Assembly: GCA_031367325.1 (NCBI GenBank)
Contig: JANLPQ010000027.1
Coordinates: 37,738 to 101,737, forward strand
Origin: JAAFIP01 sp031367325
GTDB taxonomy: Bacteria; Pseudomonadota; Gammaproteobacteria; Burkholderiales; Burkholderiaceae_C
Direction: 5' to 3'
DNA length: 64,000 nt
Part shown: positions 17,585-26,006 of the stretch, in pieces
How positions within the stretch are numbered: position 1 is the first letter of the stretch
Layout: each line of letters starts with the position of its first letter
Notes under the pieces: model-generated
Databases searched by the model: none
Told to the model about the DNA's origin: nothing
Seen by the model: the letters and a program-made list of their open reading frames with translations, nothing else
Position numbers and translations under genes: made by a program

Positions 17585-18513
17585 GTACCTTGCATGAACA
17601 GCCCTTGATCGTGCTGCGAGACGACTACGCCGAGGTAGGTGTAGCGCCGGCTTGGGGCGGTGCACTGACATGGTACAACTGGCTGTCTGGCGCGAATAAC
17701 CAAAGAACACCAATATTGCGGCCATGGAACCCCGAGGGGAATGAAACACCTGATCCATTTAGTTTAGCTAGCAACGTGATGGTTCCATGGTGCAACCGAA
17801 TAGGTGGCGACGGCTTCATGTTTGAGGGGCGCTATTACCCAGTCAAACCCAACCTGGCCAACGAAGCTTTTGCAATACACGGCAACGGCTTTTCGTCTGC
17901 ATGGACAGTCGCGCAACTGCAGTCCACCAAAGTGCAAATGACTTTAGAAAGCAGCACGCTTGCTGCGTTTGTGTACAAAGCGCAGCTGAGCTACGAATTA
18001 AAGGCTGGTGCGCTGTGTATGACGCTAGCAGTTACTAATTGTGCTGATGAAGCTGCGCCATACGGGTTTGGATTTCACCCGTGGTTTGCCAGGCAGCACG
18101 ATACACAGCTGCAATTCGATTCGGAATTTTATTGGACAGAATCTAAAGATTTTTTGCCCTTGGACCGCATAGCATGTTCTACCAGCGACGTACGCGACTT
18201 CAGGTCCATGCGGCCCGTGCCTGATAGCTGGACTAACACAGCTTACGAGGGATGGAACCACAATGCAACTGTGTACACCCCTAGCCTGGAAACGATGGTT
18301 CATATTGAAGCGTCAGACTCGCTTGGCAACTTAATGGTCTACAGCCCAAACGCAGCAGCTAATTTTGTGTGCGTTGAACCCATGTCCCACCTACCTAATG
18401 CACACAGGATGTCTGGTTTGGCAAAAGGGGCTGATCTGAACCGTCTTGAGAAAGGCCAAACTCTTGAGGGATCTATCTGGATACGCCCAAGCCGTACTAG
18501 CTGTGGGCGATGA
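17581..18513 (+). CDS. Aldose 1-epimerase family protein
   Basis: 310 aa, GTG start inside GTGA, overlapping the lactonase stop by 4 bases. AIHGNGFSSAW, FGFHPWFAR and NFVCVEPMSH supply the two histidines and the glutamate of galactose mutarotase-like enzymes. It would interconvert sugar anomers so the dehydrogenase receives the right one. Last gene of the operon. No rho-independent terminator is evident after it, and the next gene is convergent. Confidence 0.85.
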   Translation: MSTLHEQPLIVLRDDYAEVGVAPAWGGALTWYNWLSGANNQRTPILRPWNPEGNETPDPFSLASNVMVPWCNRIGGDGFMFEGRYYPVKPNLANEAFAIHGNGFSSAWTVAQLQSTKVQMTLESSTLAAFVYKAQLSYELKAGALCMTLAVTNCADEAAPYGFGFHPWFARQHDTQLQFDSEFYWTESKDFLPLDRIACSTSDVRDFRSMRPVPDSWTNTAYEGWNHNATVYTPSLETMVHIEASDSLGNLMVYSPNAAANFVCVEPMSHLPNAHRMSGLAKGADLNRLEKGQTLEGSIWIRPSRTSCGR

Positions 18514-18565
18514 TAGTTGCACTGAAGTCAGTACCGGCTAATTCTGGGTAGGCCCTTATGTAAGC

Positions 18566-19477
18566 CTAAGCTTTCACATGCATGGCAAAAAATGCCATCG
18601 TTCGCTCCCACGCTTGCTTAGCTGCAGCGGCGTCAAAACGCGGGGTGGTGTCGTTGTTAAACCCATGCTGTGTACCCGCATAGGTATGCGCCTCGTACTT
18701 TGCGCCAGCGCCTTTTAACGCGGCCTCGTACGCAGGCCAAGCCGTGTTGATCCGCTCGTCCACACCTGCAAAGTGAATTTGCAATGGCGATTTCACCTTG
18801 GCTGCATCTGTCGCCGCTGGATGGTTGCCATAAAACGGCACCGACGCTGCCAAATCAGGCACGCGGGTAGACAGCATGTGAGCTATGCCGCCGCCATAGC
18901 AAAAGCCTGTCACGCCTATCTTGCCTGTCGTATCAGCCCGCGCTTTAAGCCAGCCCATGGCCGCTACAAAGTCTTCGCTGGTTTTCTTTTGGTCTAGCTT
19001 GGCAAACGCCTCGCGTGCTTTGTCTTCATCACCCGGGTAGCCGCCCAGCGGGGTCAGCGCATCGGGCGCAAACGCCATGTAGCCGTCTAGCGCAATGCGG
19101 CGAGTAATGTCTTCAATATGTGGGTTAAGGCCACGGTTTTCATGCACTACCAAAACGGTGGGCAGCTTGGCCGTGCCCGCACTGGCTGGGCGAGCCAAGT
19201 AGCCCTTTACCGTGCCTGTGCCTTGCGGTGACTCAAAGCTGACCGTTTCAATCTTTAGCCGCTTGTCGTCTTTGGGCACCACCTGGCCGCGTGCAAAGTC
19301 AGGGCTTAGCGCGGCTAGCAGGCCAGCAGCGGTGACGCCCGCCTTGGCAAACTTCTCGGCTCCACGCAAAAAGCCGCGCCGGTCAATACCGCCGTGCACA
19401 TACGCGTCAAACAACACCAGCAGCTCTTGGTCAAAATCTTTTGCGGTAAGGCGGGGTGAAGAAGTTGTCATGGTCAT
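18566..19477 (-). CDS. Dienelactone hydrolase family protein with possible Tat signal
   Basis: 303 aa. DRRGFLRG followed by a hydrophobic stretch (about 33-60) looks like a twin-arginine signal, so export is possible. The alpha/beta hydrolase core has VLVVHENRGLN, the nucleophile elbow GFCYGGG with catalytic Cys, the acid in VDERINTAW and His in TQHGFNND, matching DLH. Convergent with the sugar operon. Probably an esterase; the true substrate is unknown. Confidence 0.83.
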   Translation of the reverse strand: MTMTTSSPRLTAKDFDQELLVLFDAYVHGGIDRRGFLRGAEKFAKAGVTAAGLLAALSPDFARGQVVPKDDKRLKIETVSFESPQGTGTVKGYLARPASAGTAKLPTVLVVHENRGLNPHIEDITRRIALDGYMAFAPDALTPLGGYPGDEDKAREAFAKLDQKKTSEDFVAAMGWLKARADTTGKIGVTGFCYGGGIAHMLSTRVPDLAASVPFYGNHPAATDAAKVKSPLQIHFAGVDERINTAWPAYEAALKGAGAKYEAHTYAGTQHGFNNDTTPRFDAAAAKQAWERTMAFFAMHVKA

Positions 19478-19634
19478 GGCGATGCGTCCTGTAAATATTG
19501 CAGCTTATCGCTAAGTTTGATCAAAATCAATCATTGTGGGTTTTCTATTGCAACTGCGTAACAACAGTGTAAATTTAGTACTAAGTATTGCTTTATTACG
19601 TTAACATTTCTTAATTGCTTTAAGAGAAGTAATT

Positions 19635-20741
19635 ATGATTAAAACTATCGCATTCGCTGCAATATGTGTCGGTACGGGTTTAGCCCATGCCCAAGACAAA
19701 TGGGTAGTGGGACAGTCCGCACCGCTGTCAGGCGGCAACGCCAAATTTGGCCAAGACATTCGCGATGGTGCCCAAGCGTACTTTGCTACGCTCAACGCCA
19801 AGGGCGGTGTGCAAGGCCGCAGTATTGAGCTGGTAAGTTTGGACGATAAAAACGACCGCAAACTTGCCGGGGAGAACGCTAAAACTTTGTTGGCTAACAA
19901 GGACATAGTGGCGTTATTTGGCTTTGCCTCAGCCACCCTTAGCCTAGATGCTTTGCCCCAAGCAGAGAGCAAAGAAGTGCCCTTCTTCGCACCTTTTTCA
20001 GGTGCTAACGCGGTGCGAGGCAACAGCCCGGTGCTGTTTACGCTGCGCGCCTCGTACGAAGAAGAATTGCAGAAAATGCTTAATTTTTGGACCAACTTGG
20101 GCCTGACCAGCGTGGTGGTAGTGCACTACAACGACGAAGTGGGCAAGCAAAACTTAGCTGTGGTTAGCGAATATCTTAAGAAAATCAATCTGGTACCCAA
20201 AGCGCTGGCCCTTAACCGCAATGCCGCGGTGGGCAAAGCCGAGGTGCAGGCATTGCTGGCTCTGCAACCCTCCGTCATCATTAATACGGTGCTATCAGGC
20301 CCAGCAGCGCAGCTGCAAAAAGACCTGGTGGGTATGAACCGCATCATTCCCGCGTCTAGTTTGTCGTTTGTGGGAGCTGATCAATTTATCACTGCAGCAG
20401 GCCCTGCCAGTGCGGGCGTATCTATTACCCAAGTGGTGCCTAACGCCAACTCTCAGCTACCAGCCGTGCGCGAGTGTGCCAAGGCGCTAGAGCTGGCGGG
20501 CAGCAAAACACCCATGAACTCTACCCAGCTAGAGGCTTGCCTGGGCGCCAAGGTGCTGGCCGAGGGCATTCGCCGTGCGCGCAAGCCCGTGACCGCACAA
20601 ACTGTGTTGGCAGCGCTAAGCAACTTAGGCGCGTATGACCTAGGTGGCTATAAAATCAGCTTTGCACCCGGCGCACAGCACGGTAGCAAGTTTGTAGAGC
20701 TGGCCATGGTCACGCGAGAGGGCAAACTGTCTAGTCGTTGA
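19635..20741 (+). CDS. LivK-like branched-chain amino-acid ABC substrate-binding protein
   Basis: 368 aa with a clear signal peptide (MIKTIAFAAICVGTGLAHA) and an AGAGAAG ribosome site. The type I periplasmic-binding domain opens with GQSAPLSGGNAKFGQDIRDG and SLDDKNDRKLAGENAKTLL. No permease or ATPase gene lies nearby, so it either serves a distant Liv transporter or acts in sensing, as many orphan binding proteins of Burkholderiales do. Confidence 0.85.
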   Translation: MIKTIAFAAICVGTGLAHAQDKWVVGQSAPLSGGNAKFGQDIRDGAQAYFATLNAKGGVQGRSIELVSLDDKNDRKLAGENAKTLLANKDIVALFGFASATLSLDALPQAESKEVPFFAPFSGANAVRGNSPVLFTLRASYEEELQKMLNFWTNLGLTSVVVVHYNDEVGKQNLAVVSEYLKKINLVPKALALNRNAAVGKAEVQALLALQPSVIINTVLSGPAAQLQKDLVGMNRIIPASSLSFVGADQFITAAGPASAGVSITQVVPNANSQLPAVRECAKALELAGSKTPMNSTQLEACLGAKVLAEGIRRARKPVTAQTVLAALSNLGAYDLGGYKISFAPGAQHGSKFVELAMVTREGKLSSR

Positions 20742-20787
20742 CTTTTTTGCGTCGGGTCGTCCTTTAGCTACTAGATACTAAGTGAAT

Positions 20788-22026
20788 ATGACCCAACTGC
20801 AATTTGCCTCCCGCCTAGACAACGTTAGCACCTCCGCCATCCGCGAGATTTTCAAACTACTGGGCCGCTCCGGAATCATTAGCTTTGCGGGCGGCTTCCC
20901 AGACCCTGCGCTGTTTGACGTAGAAGGCATACGCGAGGCTACAGGCCTGGCGCTGGGCGATGCTACTGCAGGCGCAGTGCTGCAATACGGCGCTACCGAA
21001 GGCTGGGGGCCGCTTAAAGACGCTTTAGTCGACCTGATGGCGGCCAAAGGCATTACCGTCAAACCCGACGGCCTGATCACCACCACCGGCAGCCAGCAAG
21101 CGCTAGACCTGATAGGCAAAACCATGATCAGCCCCGGCGACAAAGTCATCGTCGAAGGCCCCACGTTTTTAGCCACCATCCAGTGCTTTAAACTCTATGG
21201 CGCAGACCTGATCAGCGCGCCCATTGATGGCGACGGCGTGATGGTAGATGAGCTAGAAAAATTGATCATCCAGCACAAACCCAAGCTCGTCTACCTCATA
21301 CCCACCTTTGGTAACCCCAGCGGCGCCATGCTAACCCTAGAACGCCGCAAAAAAATATTGCAACTGGCCATAGACCACAAAGTGCTGCTAGTAGAAGACG
21401 ACCCGTATGGCGAGCTGTACTTTGACCAACCACCGCCCCCCAGCATCATGGCGCTGGCCAACGACATGCCCGAAGCCAAGCCCTACTTGGCCTACTGCGG
21501 CAGCTTTAGCAAAGTGCTGTCCCCCGGCCTGCGCGTGGGCTGGATGATAGCCCCGCTCCAGCTGCTGGCCAAAGCAGTGATGTGCAAACAATTTAGCGAC
21601 GCCCACACCAGCAACCTAAGCCAAGCCATAGCTGCCAACTACGTGCAGCTAAAAGACGGCCAGCAGAGCCGCTTGGACAAAAGCCTAGCCGTGGTACGCA
21701 CCACCTACGCCCAGCGCGCCCACACCATGGCTGCGTGTCTGCAGCGCCAGCTAGGCAGCGCGCTCACCTACACCCAGCCCCAAGGCGGCATGTTCTTTTG
21801 GACCCGCCTCACCGGCAAGCCCACCCCGGGCAGTGCAGTAGCCACCAGTCAAGACGCCACAGCGTATGCCAAACGCGCCCCCGACCACGGCATAGCCTTT
21901 GTCCCCGGCGCACCGTTCTTTGCGAATAACCCGGATAACGCTACGCTGCGGTTGAGCTATGCGACTTCGGATTTGGGGAAGATTGAGGAGGGGGTTAGCA
22001 GGCTGGCGAAGGCGCTGCCTGTATGA
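20788..22026 (+). CDS. PLP-dependent class I/II aminotransferase (LysN/2-aminoadipate type)
   Basis: 412 aa from MTQLQFASRL; an in-frame GTG lies 6 bases upstream. SFAGGFPDPALFD, YGATEGWGPL, TTGSQQALDL, TFGNPSGAML and the PLP-lysine motif GSFSKVLSPGLRVGWM are all present. The family includes 2-aminoadipate and valine-pyruvate type transaminases. No MocR DNA-binding domain is fused. Likely host core gene and left flank of the accessory region. Confidence 0.85.
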   Translation: MTQLQFASRLDNVSTSAIREIFKLLGRSGIISFAGGFPDPALFDVEGIREATGLALGDATAGAVLQYGATEGWGPLKDALVDLMAAKGITVKPDGLITTTGSQQALDLIGKTMISPGDKVIVEGPTFLATIQCFKLYGADLISAPIDGDGVMVDELEKLIIQHKPKLVYLIPTFGNPSGAMLTLERRKKILQLAIDHKVLLVEDDPYGELYFDQPPPPSIMALANDMPEAKPYLAYCGSFSKVLSPGLRVGWMIAPLQLLAKAVMCKQFSDAHTSNLSQAIAANYVQLKDGQQSRLDKSLAVVRTTYAQRAHTMAACLQRQLGSALTYTQPQGGMFFWTRLTGKPTPGSAVATSQDATAYAKRAPDHGIAFVPGAPFFANNPDNATLRLSYATSDLGKIEEGVSRLAKALPV

Positions 22027-22046
22027 AATCCCCGAAGAACGTTGAA

Positions 22047-22077
22047 AACTTGGAATGCCAAATTGGCATCACAAGTT
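22047..22077. repeat. Palindrome P0 of the YhcG-associated cluster
   Basis: 15-base arms AACTTGGAATGCCAA and TTGGCATCACAAGTT, two mismatches, one central base. First of five inverted repeats in the 302-bp gap before the YhcG-like gene. Confidence 0.65.
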
Positions 22078-22113
22078 CACATGCCCAGGCAGCAAAGGTA
22101 AAGAAGCTTGGGG

Positions 22114-22142
22114 CGATGTGGTCACAGCCTGTGACCACATCG
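22114..22142. repeat. Palindrome P1 of the YhcG-associated cluster
   Basis: Perfect 13-base arms CGATGTGGTCACA and TGTGACCACATCG with 3-base spacer GCC. Core TCACA-N3-TGTGA. Confidence 0.85.
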
Positions 22143-22158
22143 AGCGCTAAAACAGTAA

Positions 22159-22179
22159 CTCATCACAAGCTGTGATGAG
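22159..22179. repeat. Palindrome P2 of the YhcG-associated cluster
   Basis: Perfect 9-base arms CTCATCACA and TGTGATGAG, spacer AGC. Core TCACA-N3-TGTGA again, with different flanks. Confidence 0.8.
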
Positions 22180-22199
22180 ATGCTTGGGCGCTTTCCCGA

Positions 22200-22222
22200 T
22201 GAGGTCACAAACTGTGACCTCA
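22200..22222. repeat. Palindrome P3 of the YhcG-associated cluster
   Basis: Perfect 10-base arms TGAGGTCACA and TGTGACCTCA, spacer AAC. Core TCACA-N3-TGTGA. Confidence 0.8.
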
Positions 22223-22256
22223 AATGAAAAAGACACTTGCGGTGTTACCCCTTGGC

Positions 22257-22288
22257 TGACCATTTTGTTGACGTCAATAAAATGGTCA
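22257..22288. repeat. Palindrome P4 of the YhcG-associated cluster
   Basis: 16-base arms TGACCATTTTGTTGAC and GTCAATAAAATGGTCA, one mismatch and no spacer. It is the palindrome nearest the YhcG-like start codon (41 bases) and may overlap the promoter. Confidence 0.8.
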
Positions 22289-22328
22289 ATACGGGCTCAT
22301 AAAATCAGCTAACCTAGACGCTATATTT

Positions 22329-23336
22329 ATGAGCCAACTCACCACCACCAGCTTCACCGAAATCGTCCAACTGATCTCCTCCGCCAAGCAGCGGGCCATT
22401 CAGGCGGTGAACACCTCGCTGATTGACCTGTACTGGCAGGTGGGCGAGATCATCAGTGGCAAGATTGCGTCAGCAGAGTGGGGCGACGGCGTGGTGAACC
22501 AGCTGGCTGAGCACATAGCCCAAACCCAGCCCGGCCTGCGCGGCTTTACCCGGCCCAACCTGTTCCGCATGCGGCAGTTTTACGAAACTTACAAGGATGA
22601 TGCAAAAGTCTCACCACTGGTGAGACTTTTGCCGTGGACACACAACATCATCATTCTGAGTCAGTCCAAACGCCCAGAAGAACGCGAGTTTTACCTGCGC
22701 ATGGCAACACAGGAGAAATGGGGCAAACGCGAGCTAGAACGCCAGTTTAAAACGGCGCTTTTTGAGCGCACAGTTTTAAACCCCGTAAAAGTCTCACCAG
22801 CGGTGAGACTTTTACAGCCCGAGGCTCTAAACGCCTTCAAAGACGCCTACATGCTCGAATTCCTGGGCCTGCAAGGCGACCACAGCGAATCCGACCTGCA
22901 CCAAGGCCTGCTCGCCAAGCTCAAAGCCTTTCTGGGCGAGCTGGGCCGCGACTTTTGCTTTGTAGGCTCGCAGTTCCCCGTGCAAGTAGGCGGGCGCGAC
23001 TTTGCGCTAGACCTGCTGTTCTTTCACCGCAGCCTTAACTGCCTGGTCGCCATCGAGCTCAAAGTGGGCCGCTTTGAACCCGAGTACCTGGGCAAACTGT
23101 CCTTCTACCTAGAAGCCCTAGACCGCGACGTGCGCAAACCCCACGAAAACCCCGCTATCGGCGTGCTGCTGTGCGCCAGCAAAGACGACGAAGTGGTGGA
23201 ATACGCCCTAAGTCGCACCGCGTCGCCCGCCTTGATAGCGCAATATGAAACGCAATTGCCGGACAAGGCACTGCTGCAGAGTAAGTTGCATGAGTTTTAT
23301 TTGCAGAATGTAGGCATTAAAGATAACAAAGCATGA
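22329..23336 (+). CDS. YhcG-like PDDEXK nuclease (DUF1016)
   Basis: 335 aa, no clear ribosome site. The N-terminal DUF1016 winged-helix-like region has LIDLYWQVGEIIS and GFTRPNLFRMRQFYETY. The C-terminal nuclease domain has GGRDFALDLLFF and AIELKVGRF, i.e. the D and ExK of a PDDEXK active site. Two perfect palindromes inside the gene each encode KVSPxVRLL, once at about residue 93 and once at about 154. GC content is like the host, whereas the next two genes are AT-rich. Its stop overlaps the next start (ATGA). Family members have been linked to DNA repair and phage defence; the role here is inferred. Confidence 0.85.
   Translation: MSQLTTTSFTEIVQLISSAKQRAIQAVNTSLIDLYWQVGEIISGKIASAEWGDGVVNQLAEHIAQTQPGLRGFTRPNLFRMRQFYETYKDDAKVSPLVRLLPWTHNIIILSQSKRPEEREFYLRMATQEKWGKRELERQFKTALFERTVLNPVKVSPAVRLLQPEALNAFKDAYMLEFLGLQGDHSESDLHQGLLAKLKAFLGELGRDFCFVGSQFPVQVGGRDFALDLLFFHRSLNCLVAIELKVGRFEPEYLGKLSFYLEALDRDVRKPHENPAIGVLLCASKDDEVVEYALSRTASPALIAQYETQLPDKALLQSKLHEFYLQNVGIKDNKA
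22602..22632. repeat. Intragenic palindrome P5 (within YhcG-like gene)
   Basis: Perfect 14-base arms GCAAAAGTCTCACC and GGTGAGACTTTTGC, spacer ACT. Encodes KVSPLVRLL. Confidence 0.9.
22785..22815. repeat. Intragenic palindrome P6 (within YhcG-like gene)
   Basis: Perfect 14-base arms GTAAAAGTCTCACC and GGTGAGACTTTTAC, spacer AGC. Encodes KVSPAVRLL; the inner 12 bases of each arm are identical to P5. Confidence 0.9.
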
Positions 23337-24208
23337 CACAAAATAATGTCGCAGAAGGCGCAATTGATACGGGTCTATCCGGCGTAACTATTCGTCCAAT
23401 TTGGGCAATAGATCGAGCTTTGAAGATTAGCGAAAAAGAGCCAAATGATTTGTTGCAACTTGAAAGCCTAATTCGCGAAACACTTAAGAGCTATCTGTCG
23501 ATAGTACGGGCCTTCGAGCTATCGACTGAATCTAATATTTCAACTGTTGAACTTCTAGTTCGTGCCGCATCAGTTGATCTGGTAGCCGCATGCGAAATGG
23601 CTAGAAGCGGTTACATGAAACAAGCGTACACACTGTGGCGATCGTGGTACGAGCAAGTTATATTTGCGCTCTATTTCTTAGAGGCACCCCTACATCGAGA
23701 AGCTTGGAAGTTCTCCGAAACTGTTTCGCAAGCTGATTCTCCAAATTACCGTCTAATGCTACATCAACTTTTAAATGATTCAGGTGAACGTCATGCTTTT
23801 GCACTGGTATATGCTGATCGATATGCAAAGCTAATACAGATTTTCAAAGCAAGTAATCCGCCAAGAGAGCAGGCACCAATCAAGCGAGCGGCGCGAATAT
23901 TGACTCAATTAAGTCAAGGTGTACACGGTACATTTCGTCCAAAATCGATGGAGTCTCTTGCAGATGTTTGTTTGCAACTAAAGAAACACGGCACTCCGAC
24001 ACTAAGAAATGCTTGGGATGTGGTGTCGGAGTTGTGGTTACTTTTTATTGTTAATGTGATAGCTCTACCAGAGAATGAGATGAATCAAATGCGAAATGGC
24101 TCTTTAACTGAAGACCAAATCGCGAAGCACTTCGAGTTTGCGAGTAAAGAACTTTATTTACTTAATCTACCCTTTAAAACAGCTTTTCAAAGTTTAAAAA
24201 ATGGCTAA
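23333..24208 (+). CDS. Uncharacterised all-helical protein of the YhcG-ATPase unit
   Basis: 291 aa, not recognised with confidence. No signal or membrane helix. Predicted mostly helical, with ARSGYMKQAYTLWRSWYEQV, LYFLEAP and LSQGVHGTFR. The arrangement (Arg/Glu in a long helix, then a late S-x-VHG) resembles DUF5677-like and HEPN-like helical bundles, but this is weak. Noticeably AT-rich with different codon use from flanking core genes. The start overlaps the YhcG-like stop by 4 bases and the stop overlaps the ATPase start by 8, so the three are translationally coupled. Could be an effector or adaptor. Confidence 0.7.
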   Translation: MTQNNVAEGAIDTGLSGVTIRPIWAIDRALKISEKEPNDLLQLESLIRETLKSYLSIVRAFELSTESNISTVELLVRAASVDLVAACEMARSGYMKQAYTLWRSWYEQVIFALYFLEAPLHREAWKFSETVSQADSPNYRLMLHQLLNDSGERHAFALVYADRYAKLIQIFKASNPPREQAPIKRAARILTQLSQGVHGTFRPKSMESLADVCLQLKKHGTPTLRNAWDVVSELWLLFIVNVIALPENEMNQMRNGSLTEDQIAKHFEFASKELYLLNLPFKTAFQSLKNG

Positions 24209-25964
24209 CTTTTCACTTCAACTTCAGGCAGACAACTTGCCGATTGACATCATTGATAAACTTTTGGTGGAAGGGCCTTGGAAACCAGTTATGAATCGAA
24301 TGACTACAGCTGAAAACTTGTTAATTGAGGGATGTAGGGGCGTAGGTAAAACTATGCTTATGCGTACTGCAGCTCAGAGGTTACAGATCGAGTGTAAAGC
24401 GGGAGGCAAAATTCTGGGTGTGCACTCAACTTTCAAGAGATATTTAGCCACCTTGCCACCTCCATCAAAGAATGAAGAACATGTTAGTTTGGCAAATTTT
24501 AGAGCGTGGATTAATGCAAGAATCTTGAGCGCAGTAAAGGAAGCTGTAGCGCAAGTGCGTGGTCAAGATTTTCTGAAAAATACTGGCGATCTCGGGCTAA
24601 TAGAGTGGAACAAGGTCGTAGGAATTCTAGAAACTACATATCGCGGAGACTTTGATGTTGAGTCGCTATTAAATGACGTTGGCTTGCCGCGTCACTCATT
24701 AGCTGGACTGCAAGGATATACATACACGTCATCGTTGCTGAAAAATGTAGTTGAGACACTTGAGTTAGATTTGTTAGTACTTTTTTTGGATGATGCAGCT
24801 CACGCATTAGATACACGTGCGCAAGGTGCCTTTTTTACTGCTGTCAAATCGCTATATGACCCAAGGCTTGCTTTCAAAATATCTGTTTATCCTGCCGTAA
24901 CACGATACGGATTAGACTTCAGTTATGGACATGATGCTGTTGTGGTGTCGCTCGGAGAAGTTCCTAAAAAAGAAAATGCAAATGCATTCCGTGATTTACT
25001 TGAAAAACGAAAACAATTTGCAGATGATGAAGGTAAGCTTTTACTAGAAACGCTTCTAAATAATACCTCTTGGCCAGAGTTGCTTTTTTATTGTTCAAAT
25101 GCCAATCCAAGGAGTTTACTTAAGTTAGTTGCACAAGTACAAACGCAACTTGGTGCTCGTCAAGCTTCTGATATGCGGTTCGAAGATATACGTCTAGCAA
25201 TCACAACTGTAATGGATAGGCATCTAGACAACATGGTTCCAGGTGTCATCAAAGATTTAGACCCACGGTTGCTGAAGGCATCCGAATTTTTGCTCGAAGA
25301 GTTTCGTCAAAAGATTGCAGAAAAGCCAGGGCCCTATGAATCTGGAAAGCCAAGGGGATATCTAGCCGTTACGAATTCAATGCAAGTGCCATATTTGTGT
25401 CAAGCCGCTATTAAACTTTTAGTTGCGGCGAACGTCATTATTCCAGAGGGGCCTGCACGTTTGAGTAAGAGGGAGACAGGAACGTTGTATCTTTTGCATC
25501 CTGGCTTTATCTATCGTGATAACGTTATCGCTTCACATATAAGAGGGACTTTATCAGCTGCAGATTGGCTTACATTTTTCGATGGGTTGTCTAGTCGTGT
25601 TCATGCTGAAATTACAAAAAGTGCGGAGTTATGGGCTGAAATCATTTCCGAATTGAGTGAAGAGCCTTCAACAAAATGTGATAACGGACACCCAATGATG
25701 GCAGATCGAGTGTCTTGCGAAGTCTGCGGCGCTGCACCTGTTGTGGTGTCACCAGTCAGAATTTTGTTAGACAAAGATATTGACGTACTTGATCTTTCTG
25801 ACGCAATAAAAGAGCGGCTGCGTGCAAAGAATTTCAAGACTGTGCGCGCCTTATTTGAGGCCACGGATTCTGAAATTGATGATGTTGAATATATTGGTAC
25901 TGTCCGTACAGTTCTAATTCGAAACGTCGTTAGTGCTGCTGTTGATGAGTTCGTTGCAGGGTAG
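24201..25964 (+). CDS. P-loop ATPase with zinc-finger-like and alpha-CTD-like C-terminus
   Basis: 587 aa, AT-rich. Walker A GCRGVGKT (44-51), Walker B LVLFLDD (192-198) and a sensor-2-like NPRSLLK near residue 305 indicate an ORC/STAND-type AAA ATPase. A helical region follows that may be winged-helix. At 493-510 the pattern C-x3-H then C-x2-C could bind zinc. Residues 527-587 (LDLSDAIKERLRAKNFKTVRALF and after) resemble the helix-hairpin-helix domain of the RNA polymerase alpha C-terminus. Such ATPases often switch on a partner effector after sensing infection. Last gene of the unit; the host-like SUI1 gene starts 42 bases later. Confidence 0.8.
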   Translation: MANFSLQLQADNLPIDIIDKLLVEGPWKPVMNRMTTAENLLIEGCRGVGKTMLMRTAAQRLQIECKAGGKILGVHSTFKRYLATLPPPSKNEEHVSLANFRAWINARILSAVKEAVAQVRGQDFLKNTGDLGLIEWNKVVGILETTYRGDFDVESLLNDVGLPRHSLAGLQGYTYTSSLLKNVVETLELDLLVLFLDDAAHALDTRAQGAFFTAVKSLYDPRLAFKISVYPAVTRYGLDFSYGHDAVVVSLGEVPKKENANAFRDLLEKRKQFADDEGKLLLETLLNNTSWPELLFYCSNANPRSLLKLVAQVQTQLGARQASDMRFEDIRLAITTVMDRHLDNMVPGVIKDLDPRLLKASEFLLEEFRQKIAEKPGPYESGKPRGYLAVTNSMQVPYLCQAAIKLLVAANVIIPEGPARLSKRETGTLYLLHPGFIYRDNVIASHIRGTLSAADWLTFFDGLSSRVHAEITKSAELWAEIISELSEEPSTKCDNGHPMMADRVSCEVCGAAPVVVSPVRILLDKDIDVLDLSDAIKERLRAKNFKTVRALFEATDSEIDDVEYIGTVRTVLIRNVVSAAVDEFVAG

Positions 25965-26006
25965 TGACTAAAAATTTGTTAAGTATTGCTAATACCTAAA
26001 GTTGAA

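Noticed and set aside
22114..22222. CRP/FNR binding sites
   Set aside because: The half-sites are in the inverted order (TCACA then TGTGA with 3 bases), not TGTGA-N6-TCACA.
22047..22288. CRISPR array
   Set aside because: Palindromes differ in flanks and spacing, and there are no cas genes.
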